A stretch of 64,000 nucleotides of DNA from Winogradskyella epiphytica (GTDB lineage Bacteria > Bacteroidota > Bacteroidia > Flavobacteriales > Flavobacteriaceae), in NCBI RefSeq assembly GCF_003217215.1, contig NZ_QJTD01000006.1, positions 67,427 through 131,426 of the forward strand, read 5' to 3'. This document shows, piece by piece, positions 34,245 to 42,835 of this stretch (position 1 is its first letter; every line of letters begins with the position of its first letter). Under the pieces are notes generated by a model. The model searched no databases, was not told the DNA's origin, and worked only from the letters and a program-made list of their open reading frames with translations. The translations under genes were made by a program, and so were the position numbers.

Positions 34245-37082
34245 TTATCGCTTTACATTGAGCAAGCGTAAAGTCTCTAAAGCATAGGTGCTTACGTCTT
34301 TATTTTTGTGAATGATTTGCGATTTTACTAAAGCTATATAGGAGCTGTCGTTAAGTGCTCTTATAAGTTGAAGCACTTCTAATTTCATACGTTTACTACG
34401 CCTTTTAAGTAAGTTTCGCAATAATACCTGTTCACTTAATATAGTGAGCTCTAAAGAGGTTTTAGTTAGAGGTTTGTCTTCGTCGACGCTATAATATTCT
34501 ATAATAGGTAAAATCTGAGTTTTAATTTGGCTCTGTAAAAGATTGTCTAAGAACTCCAACGCATTGACTTGAGCTTCTTTAACATCACTAATGAGTCCGG
34601 AATAGCTCACTTTAATATCAGTTTCGTCATAGAGCAGACTTAATAATTTAAAGATAGACTTCAAACTGGTGTGTAGTTGTTCATCCAATACAGCGATAAT
34701 ACTATTTCTAGCGCTTAGAATATCATTTTTTTGATTTTCTGGAAAGCCTTTATCTATTTCAGAATTTACAATGGCTCGCATAGAAGCTAAGGCGTCTAGA
34801 GATTCTTTTCCGTATCTGCATTCTCGAACAATTTCCTTCTTTAATCGTCTTTTACTAAAGTATAAGGTGTCATTATTTGTTTTCAATTTGATCAATGCTT
34901 TAGTCGCTTCAAATCGTGTATTAACATCTTTACTTTTAAGGAATCCCATCAATACTTTAACGGATCTTTGATTATTAAACGATCGAATCAACAAAGGTAA
35001 ATAGCGTTTAGCTGCATTATTTAATTCGTCACTCTCTTCTAATTCAATTATCGTTTTGGTGAGGCTAGTACTGTAGTTTTTTAGTGCTTTAATGGCTGCT
35101 TTTCTAAATTTTTTCTGAGCTAAGAAATCGATTAGCACTTTGCTGTACCTTTCGTGTGAGGTAATACCAGCAGCTTTAATGGCGTGCTTTACAATATATG
35201 GATTTGTGTTTTGAAGGTGTTTGTCAATGTATGTATAATAGGTTTCGTAATTAGAGTTTCCAATAGTTAATAATAACTTCGCAATGTCTGCTTTTCTTTC
35301 TTCGCTATTTTCGTTTGATAGTTCTTTCAGTCTTCGTTCAATTCTGTCTTTAAGTTGAAAACGACGTCCTAAACTTTCGTTATCACGAATCTCTTCCGAT
35401 AGACATAATAGTGCAGCACTTGAGATAAAAGGATCTTTATGGTCTAAATATTCCGTAAAGAAATCGTTTTGTGAAACATTAGAATGTTCTAAAACATAAC
35501 TTAAAGCGACATGTACTAATTGATCGTCGCTAGAATTAATATAGGGTCTTATTTTATCAATAGCCGCACCTTTATCATGAATATAGAGTTGTTTAATGAC
35601 TTCAGATTTTACTTTGTTTGAAGGGAAATCTAAAAGTCTAATAATTTCAGGACGTAAGGATTTTATTTTATAAAGACTGAAGCGATCTAGAACGGATAAA
35701 ATGTCTTTTTCATTATCTGATTGTAGCACTTTTCTTGTAAGCTCTAAAGTCCTCTCTTTTCTCATTTTATCCGTTTGAATACCATTTACATTCAGATTTC
35801 TTTGAATATTTTGTCTAAAAGAATTGAAGTAAGCTTCACGTAATTTATATATGAGAATAATCCAGATGAAGGTAAGCAGCAATACTATAATTGTAATATA
35901 AGTGGATGGAAGGTCTAAACGTTTTACAAAGAGGAGCAGCATTAAGCCAGCTAATCCTGTAGCTATACTATCTACCGCTACGTCTATAAAGGACTTTGCT
36001 TGGTTTTTTATCTGAAAAGGAATTGGCATTATAGATAATTCTACGGCCGCTTTATTTAAGGATTGTTTAAAACTGCCATCGATACCTTTAATGATAATTA
36101 AAACCCAAAGTTCTGGGAATGTTAGGAATAGTAAGCTTCCTAAGGCTAATCCCAAGGGTAAGATTAATAAGGTACTTGAAACGCCGAGTTTACTAAGCAC
36201 TCTGTTAGTTAAAAACAATTGAAGAGCTAGGGCAATAACGTTAAACGATGAAAACCAAAATCCGAAGAAAGATGCTAATTCATCAGGATCAGGAATGGCT
36301 TTATTAGCAAAATCACTGAATTGAAAATCGACTAGTTTTGCGACAATTACACCTAATCCAGTAATCAAAGCTAGATATGTAAGATGTCGTGATTTTGATA
36401 TGATTCTTATGGCAGGTTCATGGGAGTCGCTATCGGCATCTTTACGCTGAGCCCTAACATAAGTGTTGAGTTTTTTAATTCTAAGACTCCAAATCTTTCT
36501 CAATATTGGAATACATACCATAAGCAATGCAGCGGCTACAATAATGGCCGTAGCATTACCAAATTTAGAGACAATGATACTTGTTAAATAGCCTCCAAAT
36601 ACGCCACCAGCTATGGCACCAGCACCTATAAAACCAAATAATCGTTTGGCCTCACGAGTATTAAACACAAGATTGGCTAAAATCCAAAACTGTGATGTAG
36701 TAATCACTGCAAATAACGAAACTCCAATATAATAGAGGTAGAGGAGCCAATCATTTAAATTGGCGGTTCTTAAGATGATTATAGCTAAAGTGATAAAACT
36801 TAAGCTGAAAAAAGTAAGTGAGGTGGTTGTAACTCTAAGAAATGAAAATCGTTTTACCCATTGATTGTAAAAGTATGTGGTGATAACGGCAATAAGAGCG
36901 ACTAATAAATAACCAAAAGGCAGGTGTTCTGCTCCAAGTTCTGATAAGAATAACGCATTTACAATCGGTTTGATAATCAGTAAAACGGTGATTATCAAAA
37001 AGATATAAATTTGCATTAAAAAAGAGATGTGTATTTCACCATCTCTTATACCGAATGTTGTATTTAAAAACTTTCTAATCAC
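34245..37082 (-). CDS. NTT-like (Npt1/Npt2) membrane transporter fused to HEAT repeats
   Basis: A 945-residue two-part protein. Residues 1 to ~425 hold about 12 membrane helices. Their pattern (FGIRDGEIHISFLMQIYIFL, then KPIVNALFLSELGAEHLPFG) resembles the ATP/ADP or nucleotide translocase (NTT) family more than ordinary MFS carriers. From ~430 on there are no membrane segments. Instead there are serial paired helices of HEAT type, for example HDKGAAIDKIRPYINSSDDQ, QNDFFTEYLDHKDPFISSAA and SVKVLMGFLKSKDVNTRFEA. NTT-HEAT fusions are known in environmental bacteria with little functional data. It is encoded 12 bases after the class A-like lipoprotein gene and ends 1 base from the convergent hydrolase gene. 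The transported substrate is unproven. Confidence 0.8.
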   Translation of the reverse strand: MIRKFLNTTFGIRDGEIHISFLMQIYIFLIITVLLIIKPIVNALFLSELGAEHLPFGYLLVALIAVITTYFYNQWVKRFSFLRVTTTSLTFFSLSFITLAIIILRTANLNDWLLYLYYIGVSLFAVITTSQFWILANLVFNTREAKRLFGFIGAGAIAGGVFGGYLTSIIVSKFGNATAIIVAAALLMVCIPILRKIWSLRIKKLNTYVRAQRKDADSDSHEPAIRIISKSRHLTYLALITGLGVIVAKLVDFQFSDFANKAIPDPDELASFFGFWFSSFNVIALALQLFLTNRVLSKLGVSSTLLILPLGLALGSLLFLTFPELWVLIIIKGIDGSFKQSLNKAAVELSIMPIPFQIKNQAKSFIDVAVDSIATGLAGLMLLLFVKRLDLPSTYITIIVLLLTFIWIILIYKLREAYFNSFRQNIQRNLNVNGIQTDKMRKERTLELTRKVLQSDNEKDILSVLDRFSLYKIKSLRPEIIRLLDFPSNKVKSEVIKQLYIHDKGAAIDKIRPYINSSDDQLVHVALSYVLEHSNVSQNDFFTEYLDHKDPFISSAALLCLSEEIRDNESLGRRFQLKDRIERRLKELSNENSEERKADIAKLLLTIGNSNYETYYTYIDKHLQNTNPYIVKHAIKAAGITSHERYSKVLIDFLAQKKFRKAAIKALKNYSTSLTKTIIELEESDELNNAAKRYLPLLIRSFNNQRSVKVLMGFLKSKDVNTRFEATKALIKLKTNNDTLYFSKRRLKKEIVRECRYGKESLDALASMRAIVNSEIDKGFPENQKNDILSARNSIIAVLDEQLHTSLKSIFKLLSLLYDETDIKVSYSGLISDVKEAQVNALEFLDNLLQSQIKTQILPIIEYYSVDEDKPLTKTSLELTILSEQVLLRNLLKRRSKRMKLEVLQLIRALNDSSYIALVKSQIIHKNKDVSTYALETLRLLNVKR

Positions 37083-37094
37083 TTACTAAAGACT

Positions 37095-38063
37095 TCACAT
37101 TTTTTGCTGCTTGTCTAAAGTACGTGCTTTTTTCATTACTTTTTCTAATGGTTTCACTAAATCTCTAATAATTGTTTCACCGTAATCGTTATCTACCAGA
37201 GCCACAATGATATATCTTCGTTTTGGACCCCAAACTAAAGCCGAGTCTGAATGGTAACTTCTCCATGAACCCGATTTTCTATAAATATCTGCTTGAGGTG
37301 CAATTTGATCGAGTGTATTTACAAACTTATGATGTAATGCAGGATCTTTCATGATTTCTAACATCTCTTTAGAACGTTCATCACTAATTAGATTCCCCAT
37401 CGCTAATTGATAATAGAAACTACATACTTGTTTAGTCGTTGCCGCATGGCTTAAGTTCTTTAATGGCTCTCTGTTAGTGTCGCCACCTCCGCCATAACGT
37501 TTTCCTACCCAAAGTCCACCACCTGTCGCTTCATCATAAAACGCATTTCTTGGAGATCTCACTACCTCTTCAATTTTAGCATAGCCAACACGATCAATCA
37601 TTCTTGTTGTTGCCTGATTGTTTGATTTGCTGATCATTTGTTTCATATCATCTCGAATTTCAGGCGTATCTTCCAACTCTCCTTTGTCGATGGCATCCAT
37701 AGATGCTAATAAAACAGCAATTTTAGGTAAGCTTGCGGCATACATCATGTTGTTGTCATTGATGCCTGCGTATTTTATATTCTCAATATTAGTTAAATCG
37801 ACGATTCCAACCGCCATGGCATTATTGGCCACTAAAACTTTCCAAGATTCATTTTTATTGATCTCATTTTCTAAGATAGTTTGTAGTTGAATGTCTCTTA
37901 ATTCTCCTATTTGAGCAATAGAATCTTTAGGTTGTATAGGTAATTGAGTATCGTTTGTTTTTCGAATAACTGGAGATGAATCAGCTATTAAATCTTTTGA
38001 CGAATTTTGCGATTCGCAACTAAATGTAAAAACAAAGAAAAGCAGGAATAAGGTTTTATTCAT
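37095..38063 (-). CDS. class A beta-lactamase-like serine hydrolase lipoprotein
   Basis: Exported SxxK hydrolase with a lipobox (LLFFVFTFSCESQ), hence lipid-anchored. All class A landmarks are in order: S-L-P-K (nucleophile near residue 111), S-N-N in ISKSNNQAT (SDN position, ~147), E-P-L-K-N (~199-203, spaced as Glu166 and Asn170), then HAATTKQVCSFYYQLA, and KSG in YRKSGSWRSYHSD (~263). The gap between SNN and the Glu is longer than in classic enzymes, with a Gly-rich insert. An alternative ATG at 38087 adds 8 residues. It could be a beta-lactamase or a related peptidase/esterase; resistance cannot be claimed. It is first in an operon with the NTT-HEAT gene. Confidence 0.87.
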   Translation of the reverse strand: MNKTLFLLFFVFTFSCESQNSSKDLIADSSPVIRKTNDTQLPIQPKDSIAQIGELRDIQLQTILENEINKNESWKVLVANNAMAVGIVDLTNIENIKYAGINDNNMMYAASLPKIAVLLASMDAIDKGELEDTPEIRDDMKQMISKSNNQATTRMIDRVGYAKIEEVVRSPRNAFYDEATGGGLWVGKRYGGGGDTNREPLKNLSHAATTKQVCSFYYQLAMGNLISDERSKEMLEIMKDPALHHKFVNTLDQIAPQADIYRKSGSWRSYHSDSALVWGPKRRYIIVALVDNDYGETIIRDLVKPLEKVMKKARTLDKQQKM

Positions 38064-38171
38064 AAAAATTTTACGTGTTAAATTCATCTATGTACGTGCA
38101 AGTTACATAAGATAGATTGCAATAAGTGTTAAATATGGTCTTAAATTTTTCATAATATTCCATATTGAAGT

Positions 38172-38179
38172 CAAATTTA
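38172..38179 (-). promoter_or_regulatory. possible -7 promoter box upstream of the class A-like hydrolase
   Basis: The minus strand reads TAAATTTG, about 108 bases before the start codon. The match is exact but the leader would be long and no TTG is placed well upstream. Confidence 0.3.
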
Positions 38180-38225
38180 AGTCATTAGCACCTAGTGATT
38201 TACGTGGTAAAATAAAAGTTATGAA

Positions 38226-39767
38226 CTATAATGGAATATTCCCATGTTTACGCTGAGGTCTTGCCACCTCTTTGTTTTCCAACATACTGAATGCTTTAAT
38301 TAATTTTCGTCTTGTGTTTTGAGGAAGAATGACATCATCTACAAATCCACGTTCAGCTGCGCTATATGGATTAGCGAATAATTTTGCGTATTCAGCTTCT
38401 TTTTCCTTCCATTTAGCTTCTTTATCTTCGGCTTTTGAGATTTCACGCTTAAAAATGATCTCTGCAGCACCTTTAGCACCCATAACTGCAATTTCCGCGT
38501 TTGGCCATGCAAAATTCATATCAGCACCAATATGTTTTGAGTTCATGACGTCATAAGCACCACCATATGCTTTTCTTGTAATCACCGTAATTCTTGGTAC
38601 TGTCGCTTCACTAAATGCGTATAATAATTTAGCACCATTGACAATAATACCATTCCACTCTTGATCTGTTCCAGGTAAGAATCCAGGAACATCTTCTAAA
38701 ACTAGTAAAGGAATGTTGAAGCAATCACAGAAACGAACAAATCGCGCTGCTTTTTTAGAGCTATTTACATCTAAAACCCCAGCTAAGAACATAGGCTGAT
38801 TAGCTACAATACCAATACTTTTTCCGCCGAGTCTAGCGAAACCAACGATAATGTTTTCGGCAAAGTCACCATGAATTTCATAGAATGAATCCTCGTCGAT
38901 TATGCCTTCAATCACTTGATGCATATCGTAAGGTTTGTTAGGATTATCTGGTACAATATCAATTAAAGACTCACGAACTTCTTCTTCGAGTTTAAACGGA
39001 AGGGCTTCCGGTTTTTCTTTATTACTCTGTGGTAAATAACTTAAGAGTTTTTTGATGTCCTCTAAACATTCTACATCATTAGTTGCTGTTTTGTGTGCAA
39101 CACCAGATTTTGAGGAATGTACACTCGCACCACCTAATTCTTCACTGGTAACTTCTTCATTTGTTACTGTTTTTACCACGTTAGGGCCAGTGACAAACAT
39201 ATAACTGGTGTCTTGTACCATTAGTGTGAAATCAGTCATTGCTGGAGAATACACCGCGCCACCAGCACAAGGTCCCATTATTGCCGATATTTGAGGAATT
39301 ACTCCAGAGGCTTGAACATTTCTATAGAAAATATCAGCATAACCCGCTAACGAACGCACACCTTCTTGTATACGCGCGCCACCTGAATCGTTGAGTCCAA
39401 TTATAGGAGCGCCAACATTAACGGCCATATCCATAATCTTACAGATTTTTTCAGCATGTGTTTCAGATAAAGACCCTCCGAAAACGGTAAAGTCCTGTGC
39501 AAAAACATAAACCAATTTACCGTTAACCGTGCCGTATCCTGTAACCACACCATCACCATAAAACTGTTGGTCTTCCATTCCGAAGTCTTTTGTTCTATGC
39601 GTTACTAGTGCTCCAATTTCTTCAAAAGATCCATCATCTAATAGGTAGTTGACACGTTCTCTTGCTGTAAGCTTTTTATTTTTATGTTGTTTATCAATTC
39701 TAGCTTGTCCACCTCCTAATTTAGCTAAATCTAGTTTTTCGTTTAAGGTTTTTATCTTGTCGTTCAT
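38226..39767 (-). CDS. pccB: acyl-CoA carboxylase beta (carboxyltransferase) subunit, propionyl-CoA carboxylase type
   Basis: Transfers carboxyl from carboxybiotin to an acyl-CoA. At 513 aa it is standard for PccB-type chains. It has the N-terminal half crotonase fold ([20 protein letters not shown]) and the oxyanion glycines in [11 protein letters not shown] and [29 protein letters not shown] is typical of propionyl-CoA carboxylase and related decarboxylases. The C-terminal half contains [22 protein letters not shown] and [13 protein letters not shown]. The biotin carboxylase and carrier genes lie upstream on the same strand. Propionyl-CoA is the best guess for substrate; methylcrotonyl- or acetyl-CoA cannot be excluded. 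Confidence 0.93.
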   Translation of the reverse strand: MNDKIKTLNEKLDLAKLGGGQARIDKQHKNKKLTARERVNYLLDDGSFEEIGALVTHRTKDFGMEDQQFYGDGVVTGYGTVNGKLVYVFAQDFTVFGGSLSETHAEKICKIMDMAVNVGAPIIGLNDSGGARIQEGVRSLAGYADIFYRNVQASGVIPQISAIMGPCAGGAVYSPAMTDFTLMVQDTSYMFVTGPNVVKTVTNEEVTSEELGGASVHSSKSGVAHKTATNDVECLEDIKKLLSYLPQSNKEKPEALPFKLEEEVRESLIDIVPDNPNKPYDMHQVIEGIIDEDSFYEIHGDFAENIIVGFARLGGKSIGIVANQPMFLAGVLDVNSSKKAARFVRFCDCFNIPLLVLEDVPGFLPGTDQEWNGIIVNGAKLLYAFSEATVPRITVITRKAYGGAYDVMNSKHIGADMNFAWPNAEIAVMGAKGAAEIIFKREISKAEDKEAKWKEKEAEYAKLFANPYSAAERGFVDDVILPQNTRRKLIKAFSMLENKEVARPQRKHGNIPL

Positions 39768-39931
39768 GCTATTATATTTTCTGGCTTTTCTCTTAGGTTA
39801 AGCTCTATATGTAATGTTTTTAAAATGTTTGTCGTTAAGTCCTTAGTTTAAGATGACACTTCGATGGCGCTCAACATGAATTCTTTTGAACGGTTAGTCT
39901 CTACCAAATGTGACTATAACTAAAACTAGGA

Positions 39932-41371
39932 CTAATTTGGTACTCGTAAAACTTTTTGTTCTTTTAAATACTGTTTCAATGCAATTTTAGCAGCAATTTC
40001 TGCTTCCATTTTATGTTGTTCTTCCAAGAGGCTAGGAGAGTAGTATTTCTTCACAAAATGCGTATCGAAGTTTCCACTTTTGAAAGCCTCATGTTCGCAA
40101 ACAAATCGTCCGAATGGCAAGGTTGATTCTACACCTTTAATATGATACTCTGAAATCGCTTTTACCATAAGTTGAATAGCTTCTTCTCGAGTAGAACCAT
40201 AGGTGATTAATTTTGAAATCATCGGGTCATAATAAATTGGAATATCCATGCCTTCTTCAAAGCCATTATCAACTCTTATATTTTTGCCTTCTGGTAGTTT
40301 ATAAACTTCTAGGTTTCCTACGCTAGGTAAGAAGTCGTTCATTGGGTCTTCAGCATAAACGCGAAGTTCTAGAGCGTGACCGTTAATTTTTAAATCATCT
40401 TGTTTTATAGGTAATTCTTCACCACGAGCTACTTTTATTTGTAGCTCTACCAAGTCAACTCCAGTAATTAATTCCGTAACAGGATGCTCCACTTGAAGTC
40501 TGGTGTTCATTTCCAAGAAATAGAAATTCAGGTTTTCGTCTAATAGAAACTCAACTGTTCCAGCACCAACATAATCACAAGAACGAGCTACATTGATAGC
40601 CGCTTGACCCATTTTTTCTCTTAATTCTGGAGTTAATACCGCAGAAGGCGCTTCTTCAACCACTTTTTGGTGACGACGTTGAACAGAACATTCACGTTCG
40701 AACAAATGAATAACATTCCCATGGGTATCTGCCATGACTTGAATTTCGATATGTCTCGGAGAAGCCACATATTTTTCAATAAACACAGAGCCATCACCAA
40801 ATGCCGATTTCGCTTCACTAATCGCTCGATTCATTTGTGATTCAAATTCAGCTTCATTTTCAACAATACGCATGCCTTTACCTCCGCCTCCGGCTGATGC
40901 TTTTATTAGAATAGGAAATCCAATGGTAGTGGCAATAGATTTCGCTTCTTGTATATCTGTAATGGCTTCATCGGTACCTGGAACCATGGGAATATCATAA
41001 GCTTTTACGGTTTCTTTTGCCGCTAATTTGCTACCCATCACTCTAATTGCTTTAGATCGTGGTCCTATGAATATGATGTTATTAGCTTCGCATAATTCTG
41101 CGAAATCAGCATTTTCACTTAGAAAACCATAGCCAGGGTGAATGGCGTCTACTTTAAGGGATTTTGATACCTCTATGATTTTATCGCCTCTTAAATAAGA
41201 TTCGTTTGAAGGTGCAGGACCAATACATACGGCTTCATCTGCATATTTAACATGAGGTGAGTTACGATCGGCTTCAGAAAAAACAGCGACTGTTTTAATT
41301 CCCATTTTTTTTGCAGTTCGCATCACTCTTATGGCGATTTCACCTCTGTTTGCTACTAGTATTTTTTTCAT
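39932..41371 (-). CDS. accC: biotin carboxylase subunit of acyl-CoA carboxylase
   Basis: ATP-grasp enzyme that carboxylates the carrier biotin with bicarbonate. It opens with ILVANRGEIAIRVMRTAKKMG and has the glycine-rich ATP loop KASAGGGGKGMRIV, HIEIQVMADTHGNV, the ERECSVQRRHQKV bicarbonate/biotin site, FYFLEMNTRLQVEHPVTE and GHALELRVYAEDP. At 479 aa it lacks fused carrier and BT domains, so it must use the separate carrier encoded upstream. A small hairpin sits directly before its start codon (41376-41395). The next gene, pccB-like, is 164 bases downstream. Confidence 0.95.
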   Translation of the reverse strand: MKKILVANRGEIAIRVMRTAKKMGIKTVAVFSEADRNSPHVKYADEAVCIGPAPSNESYLRGDKIIEVSKSLKVDAIHPGYGFLSENADFAELCEANNIIFIGPRSKAIRVMGSKLAAKETVKAYDIPMVPGTDEAITDIQEAKSIATTIGFPILIKASAGGGGKGMRIVENEAEFESQMNRAISEAKSAFGDGSVFIEKYVASPRHIEIQVMADTHGNVIHLFERECSVQRRHQKVVEEAPSAVLTPELREKMGQAAINVARSCDYVGAGTVEFLLDENLNFYFLEMNTRLQVEHPVTELITGVDLVELQIKVARGEELPIKQDDLKINGHALELRVYAEDPMNDFLPSVGNLEVYKLPEGKNIRVDNGFEEGMDIPIYYDPMISKLITYGSTREEAIQLMVKAISEYHIKGVESTLPFGRFVCEHEAFKSGNFDTHFVKKYYSPSLLEEQHKMEAEIAAKIALKQYLKEQKVLRVPN

Positions 41372-41375
41372 TCTA

Positions 41376-41395
41376 ATGCCTGCTAAAGCAGGTAT
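41376..41395. repeat. hairpin directly before the biotin carboxylase start
   Basis: ATGCCTGC and GCAGGTAT pair (one G-T) around a TAAA loop. On the + strand it is followed by seven T, like an intrinsic terminator, yet no + strand gene ends here. On the minus strand it ends 4 bases before the accC ATG and would enclose the ribosome-binding region. It could be a small dispersed palindrome or a translation control element. Confidence 0.6.
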
Positions 41396-41583
41396 TTTTT
41401 TAATTAAACCTTTGTTCTTTCCCTTAAAATAGGGATTCTTACTATTCCGTAGAAACGGATTATAATTGATTATACTTTAAGTTCTATATCGTTAGGTTGA
41501 GTGGTGTTGAAGTCGAATTTAACTTGACTGTGATTTGAGTGGAACTGTACCCAAGTCATCACACACTCAATCTGAAATTAGAA

Positions 41584-42060
41584 CTATTCAAATTCTATCA
41601 ACAAAGCATTTTTGTCAACTGTTTCTCCTTGCTTTACTTGAATGGATTTTATGATGCCTTCTCTAGGTGAATTAATCACATTTTCCATTTTCATGGCTTC
41701 AAGAATCAATAGAGGATCATTTTCTTTAACCTCTTGACCTACTTCAACACTGATTTCAAGAATCAATCCTGGCATAGGTGCTTTTATATCATTCACTTGT
41801 TTTGAAGCTCCAATTTCAAAGCCTAAAGCTTCAATTTGTTGGTCTAAAGCATCATAAATATCAACCTCGTAGGTATTGTTATTTACCTTTACGCTGTACC
41901 TTTTTTTATTAAAATTGGTAGCTGTAATTTCTACTTTTATAGACTTATTATTTTGAAGGATATGAAACTGATTAGGAGCGGTTTCAATAGCGTCAAGTGT
42001 TTCAATATCTTCTTTGGTCACTTCAAAATTATGTGAAGTGATGACTTTTATTTTGTACAT
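41584..42060 (-). CDS. biotin carboxyl carrier protein of acyl-CoA carboxylase
   Basis: A 158-residue carrier with a C-terminal biotinyl domain. The biotinylation site is the Lys in LILEAMKMENVINSPREG, with APMPGLILEISVEVGQEVKEND forming the first half of the hammerhead. The N-terminal ~85 residues resemble the BT-like region that holds the carrier to the other subunits in propionyl-CoA-type carboxylases (TSHNFEVT). It is first of three carboxylase genes on the minus strand, with gaps of 212 and 160 bases that hold no further gene. The separate carrier explains why the biotin carboxylase is short. Confidence 0.93.
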   Translation of the reverse strand: MYKIKVITSHNFEVTKEDIETLDAIETAPNQFHILQNNKSIKVEITATNFNKKRYSVKVNNNTYEVDIYDALDQQIEALGFEIGASKQVNDIKAPMPGLILEISVEVGQEVKENDPLLILEAMKMENVINSPREGIIKSIQVKQGETVDKNALLIEFE

Positions 42061-42144
42061 AAAAATTAAGTTTAAATGTCTTTAGCAAGTTCGTCGCTAA
42101 ATCAACTGCAAAATATGAAATTATTCAGGCTTAGTTTATGAATT

Positions 42145-42822
42145 TTATAAAGATTTAAATTTTGAATTGTTCTGATGGGCTTTAATAGCTTTCCTTGAAA
42201 GTATGATTGCAATGGCTAACGACACAAATGCACCAATTGAAATCCCTGGCACAAAATGGATGAATAGGAAAAAGTCGTAGGCTCCATGAAATAAAACAGC
42301 AAAAAACAAACCGGTTAAATTTAGAAAGGTTCTGTTCTTTGAGAATTTTGCTTTACCCATAAAATAACCCATAAGTATTCCAAAAGTGGCGTGGGCAGGA
42401 ACTGCTGTAAAGGCTCTCAATATAGCAATTTCATAGCCACCATCAAGCACATACATGATGTTCTCTGTACAGGCAAAACCCATAGAAACCATAACGGCGT
42501 AAATGATTCCATCGTAAGGTTCATTAAATTCTTTTTTAGGTTGAGCATAGTATTTTACAATGACATACTTACTAAATTCTTCAGCTAGAGCCACGACAAT
42601 GAAGGCTTGGATAAACTGTTGCCAAATGCTAAATGGATCTGTGACGGGAATTAAACGTCCTGTAAAAAAATATAATGCAAATACGATAAAAATACTGATA
42701 ATGCCACCGAAAAGAAAGCTTGAAATAAGTAGGCGTTTAGGTTCTTTTTCATATTTGTCTTGAACATAAATATATATAAGAATGGCTAAAACAGGAGCAA
42801 TAGCTGCTATGAGTAAATTCAT
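42145..42822 (-). CDS. PrsW-family intramembrane metalloprotease
   Basis: Polytopic protein of 225 aa with about seven helices. The PrsW/CAAX-like protease motifs are complete: EE-x3-K in VALAEEFSKYVIVKYY, FxxxEN in GFACTENIMYV, HxxxG in HATFGILMGYFMG, and HxxxD in HGAYDFFLF. In Bacillus, PrsW cuts the anti-sigma factor RsiW in the membrane, but in Bacteroidota the substrate is unknown. It starts 13 bases after the flippase gene but has its own promoter-like box immediately before the start. Confidence 0.92.
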   Translation of the reverse strand: MNLLIAAIAPVLAILIYIYVQDKYEKEPKRLLISSFLFGGIISIFIVFALYFFTGRLIPVTDPFSIWQQFIQAFIVVALAEEFSKYVIVKYYAQPKKEFNEPYDGIIYAVMVSMGFACTENIMYVLDGGYEIAILRAFTAVPAHATFGILMGYFMGKAKFSKNRTFLNLTGLFFAVLFHGAYDFFLFIHFVPGISIGAFVSLAIAIILSRKAIKAHQNNSKFKSL

Positions 42823-42826
42823 GGAT

Positions 42827-42834
42827 CAAAAATA
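42827..42834 (-). promoter_or_regulatory. possible -7 promoter box of the PrsW-family gene
   Basis: TATTTTTG on the minus strand ends 4 bases before the ATG at 42822, the same spacing as in the MFS gene at 27927. This suggests a leaderless or nearly leaderless mRNA. Confidence 0.4.
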
Positions 42835-42835
42835 A

